10,864 nt of DNA from Porphyromonadaceae bacterium (GTDB taxonomy: Bacteria; Bacteroidota; Bacteroidia; Bacteroidales; Tannerellaceae). Under the pieces are notes generated by a model. The model was not told the DNA's origin, searched no databases, and worked only from the letters and a program-made list of their open reading frames with translations. A program made the translations under genes and the position numbers. Shown one piece after another: positions 8,550-10,864 of the stretch (its first letter is position 1; each line of letters opens with the position of its first letter). The stretch spans positions 1,352 to 12,215 of the forward strand of contig DOZP01000350.1 in the NCBI GenBank assembly GCA_003517945.1, read 5' to 3'.

Positions 8550-10355
8550 ATGAAAAGTATAAGTTTTTTATTATTGTTAGTCATGATGTGTTTTATCACC
8601 TATTCCTGCTCTTTAGACCCGGAGGATGACGGACGAATGGCGATAGAGGAAGTTTTTGACAAGTATAATTACACCCTAAATTATGTAGATATTTGTCGTA
8701 GTTATATACCTCAGCTCAGTTTTGACCGTAATGACGGAACGGCGTTGGCTTCATATTGTGATGAAGCGCAGGATTCGTATGATAACCAGAGTGACGCTGC
8801 TGTTTATAAATGGTATGATGATCAGGCTTCGGCTATTAATTATCCGTTGAATAAAACCTATAATTATTGGGATGAAATGTTTAAGGGAATCAAAAGGTGT
8901 AATATCTTTCTGGCCAATATAGATCATATCACATTTGATATGAATGAAGTTGAAAGAACCGGATGGATTGCCGAAGTGCGGGTGATGCGCGCCTTTTATT
9001 ATCTGCAACTGATCAAGCGGTTCGGCGGTGTGCCGATTATGAAGGATTCTTATGCCGTAGATCACGGTTATGGCAGTGATGTGCGTAATACGTTTGAGGA
9101 ATGTGCGGATTTTATTCTTGAAGAATGTGATTGGGCATTGGCGGTACCGGAATCTTCGGATGCAAGTATCGGATTTCGCTGGAATGTGAGTGATGCGGAA
9201 CGAGGCAAACTTACGCGTGGTTTTGCGTGGGCAGTCAAGTCGGAAGCCGTTCTTTACGCCGCCAGTCCGTTGTGGAGTAGCAACGGAACCGGTAAGTATA
9301 CCTGGGCTAAAGCGACGGAAATTACGAAAGCCGCTCTTGATCAATTGTTGGCGCATGGGTATGAATTATACAATGCCGATGTGGATCCGACTGTTGCACA
9401 AAATGCTTATGCTTACTATTTTATTACGCAGTCTGATCCGAGCCGTTCCATTGATAAGGAAACGATCTATCAGTCACAGGAACGTCTGAAAATCTGGTCA
9501 AATGCCGGCGTACCTATTACAAGCGGTATGTCGAAAGCCGGTCCTTGTCCGACACAGGAATTGATAGATGCTTATGAAATGGCGGATGGTACGGTGCCTA
9601 TTTTGGGGTATTCCGATGCGAATCATTTGCAACCGATTGTTAATACGGCTTCTTCATATGATCCGGATAATCCGTATGAAAACCGTGATCCCCGTTTCTA
9701 TGCTTCGATTTATTATAACGGTGCGGTTCGCAATCTCAGAAGTCCTTCCGGCCTGAAAGTGATGACGTATGTAGGCGGAAATTGTGAAATATCAGACCGC
9801 GTGACCGATGTTCGGTATACGCGTACGGGTTATTATATGCGTAAGTTTAATAACAATACCTCCAGTTCGAATGCCAATAATGACGGGTATATGTCCACGT
9901 TCCGCCTGGCGGAGATGTATCTTAATTTTGCGGAAGCCGCCTATCAGGCAAATGGTCCGGAAGCGCAGGTGTCTTCTACCGTAGGAGGTGTTTCGATGTC
10001 GGCGAAAGATGCCGTTGACGCTGTTCGTGCACGTGCAGGAATGCCTTCTTTACCGGCCGGTTTGTCGAAGGATGATTTTGAAAAACGGTACCGTAACGAA
10101 AGGCGTATTGAGCTCGCATTCGAAGAACATCGCTTTTTTGATGTGCGTCGCTGGAAAATACTGAACGAAACCGATAAAGCGGTTACCGGAATGCGGATTA
10201 CGCAGCATGAAGACGGTTCGTATACGTACACGCGATTCAAATTTGATGACCGTAATACGAATACGGACAAATATCTGATGTATCCCGTCGACGAAACGGA
10301 AGCGTCTAAAATGGAAAGATTAACCGGCAACGATTGGCAAAATCCCGGTTGGTAA
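8550..10355 (+). CDS. SusD-like surface glycan-binding lipoprotein 2 (RagB/SusD family)
   Basis: This 601-residue protein is the partner of SusC-like protein 2, which ends 21 bp upstream. The lipoprotein signal ends at Cys20 (TYSCS), and the next residues, SLDPEDDG, are acidic, as expected of the Bacteroidota export signal that sends lipoproteins to the cell surface. Family motifs are ASYCDEAQDSY (about 67-77), VRVMRAFYYLQLIKRFGGVPI region (143-163), KSEAVLYAASPLW (230-242), CPTQELIDAYEMADG (333-347), NRDPRFYASIYYNGA (378-392), FRLAEMYLNFAEAAYQANG (451-469), RNERRIELAFEEHRFFDVRRW (515-535) and the closing WQNPGW. It is a diverged paralogue of SusD-like protein 1, with matching motif order, Cys49 and Cys70 at the same numbers, and the same final six residues. 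The role is surface capture of oligosaccharide and delivery into the paired barrel; specificity is not predictable here. Confidence 0.95.
   Translation: MKSISFLLLLVMMCFITYSCSLDPEDDGRMAIEEVFDKYNYTLNYVDICRSYIPQLSFDRNDGTALASYCDEAQDSYDNQSDAAVYKWYDDQASAINYPLNKTYNYWDEMFKGIKRCNIFLANIDHITFDMNEVERTGWIAEVRVMRAFYYLQLIKRFGGVPIMKDSYAVDHGYGSDVRNTFEECADFILEECDWALAVPESSDASIGFRWNVSDAERGKLTRGFAWAVKSEAVLYAASPLWSSNGTGKYTWAKATEITKAALDQLLAHGYELYNADVDPTVAQNAYAYYFITQSDPSRSIDKETIYQSQERLKIWSNAGVPITSGMSKAGPCPTQELIDAYEMADGTVPILGYSDANHLQPIVNTASSYDPDNPYENRDPRFYASIYYNGAVRNLRSPSGLKVMTYVGGNCEISDRVTDVRYTRTGYYMRKFNNNTSSSNANNDGYMSTFRLAEMYLNFAEAAYQANGPEAQVSSTVGGVSMSAKDAVDAVRARAGMPSLPAGLSKDDFEKRYRNERRIELAFEEHRFFDVRRWKILNETDKAVTGMRITQHEDGSYTYTRFKFDDRNTNTDKYLMYPVDETEASKMERLTGNDWQNPGW
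9546..9563 (+). repeat. 18-bp identity shared by the two susD-like genes (copy 2)
   Basis: This is the second copy of the 18-bp identity at 4576-4593, again within the CPTQEL coding segment. Flanking bases differ between the copies, which fits an old gene duplication more than recent gene conversion. Confidence 0.6.
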
Positions 10356-10381
10356 AAGTCTAATGATTAAATGATGTACAT

Positions 10382-10864
10382 ATGAAAAAATATATAGTGT
10401 TATTTGCATGTTTGTCGTTACTGATATTTTCCTGTGATGACGACAATGACAAAGGGTCGATCGGCCCGGTGAGTAATCCAAGTTCACAACCGTATATCGG
10501 AGGTGTTATTCTGACGTGGACCAATCCGGCGGAATCAGATTATTACTGTACGCTTGTTACTTATCAGAATGCGGCAGGTGAAACGGTAAAGAAAAAGATC
10601 AGTCATTACGAATCGAAAGACGGCGTTACGACGACGACGATTACCGGTTTTGAAGATACGGATACATATACTTTTACGTTGACGGCTTATAATGTCGATG
10701 GCGCCACATCTTCGCCGGTGACGGTTACCGGTACGCCGCAGGATGCGAGTATGGCTTATTATTATATTGTGAATACGGTGACTTCTACACCCGGTTTTCA
10801 GGGGGCTACTATTCATTGGGAGAATGAATATCTGGTTACCGCCTATATCAATATTTCTTATACG
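10382..10864 (+). CDS. Surface lipoprotein with fibronectin-III-like repeats, 5' part (putative glycan-binding protein)
   Basis: The gene starts at ATG 10382, 26 bp after SusD-like gene 2, and is open through the window end, so 161 codons are visible. The signal peptide ends with a lipobox IFSC (acylated Cys18), followed at once by DDDNDKG, a strongly acidic surface-export signal. Residues about 29-119 look like one fibronectin-III/immunoglobulin-like beta-sandwich: GGVILTWTNP (40-49), LVTYQNAAGE (58-67), TITGFEDTDTYTFTLTAYN (86-104) and a closing PVTVTGTP. A second copy seems to start near residue 126, where GFQGATIHWEN (138-148) lines up with the first repeat's GGVILTWTNP. The arrangement recalls DUF4959-like modules and PUL surface glycan-binding proteins, which are often encoded just after susD. 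The C-terminal part, which may hold a carbohydrate-binding or other domain, lies outside the window, so the exact family is not settled. Confidence 0.8.
   Translation, partial: MKKYIVLFACLSLLIFSCDDDNDKGSIGPVSNPSSQPYIGGVILTWTNPAESDYYCTLVTYQNAAGETVKKKISHYESKDGVTTTTITGFEDTDTYTFTLTAYNVDGATSSPVTVTGTPQDASMAYYYIVNTVTSTPGFQGATIHWENEYLVTAYINISYT

Noticed and set aside
10625..10645. Short run of ACG triplets in the last gene
   Set aside because: Only about four copies encoding Thr residues in a Thr-rich beta-strand; too short to call a microsatellite or phase-variation tract.
10535..10816. 93-codon minus-strand frame over the last gene
   Set aside because: The + strand frame has a lipobox, an acidic export signal and beta-sandwich repeats, and runs open to the window end; the minus frame shows nothing recognisable.

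Overview
The window looks like part of a polysaccharide utilisation locus (PUL) from a member of the Bacteroidota, most likely order Bacteroidales. The grounds are two SusC/SusD-type gene pairs, lipoproteins with acidic residues just after the lipobox cysteine, A/T-rich leaders without Shine-Dalgarno sequences, and moderate GC. Genus cannot be decided from the sequence. All six genes lie on the + strand and coding density is very high.

Layout: positions 1-246 hold the last 81 codons of a GH78-type alpha-L-rhamnosidase. A 123-bp spacer follows, the only gap above 30 bp, with a weak candidate Bacteroidales promoter. Then comes a tight gene run: SusC-like transporter 1 (370-3552), SusD-like lipoprotein 1 (3565-5382), SusC-like transporter 2 (5412-8528), SusD-like lipoprotein 2 (8550-10355), and the first 161 codons of a surface lipoprotein with fibronectin-III-like repeats (10382 to the window end). 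Gaps in this run are 12, 29, 21 and 26 bp, so it is probably one operon.

How the genes probably work together: the SusD-like proteins and the final lipoprotein would capture a glycan at the cell surface. The SusC-like barrels would import oligosaccharides across the outer membrane using TonB energy, and the rhamnosidase would remove terminal L-rhamnose. A rhamnose-bearing plant or microbial glycan is therefore a reasonable but unproven substrate. Neither SusC carries an N-terminal STN signalling domain, which argues against ECF-sigma/anti-sigma control and leaves a hybrid two-component or other regulator outside the window as the likelier option.

I found no mobile element, RNA gene, CRISPR array or clear terminator. 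The most notable points are the tandem, strongly diverged SusC/D pairs, and the unusual TonB-box and plug motifs of the second SusC. The system belongs to a known type; I see no evidence here for a wholly new one.
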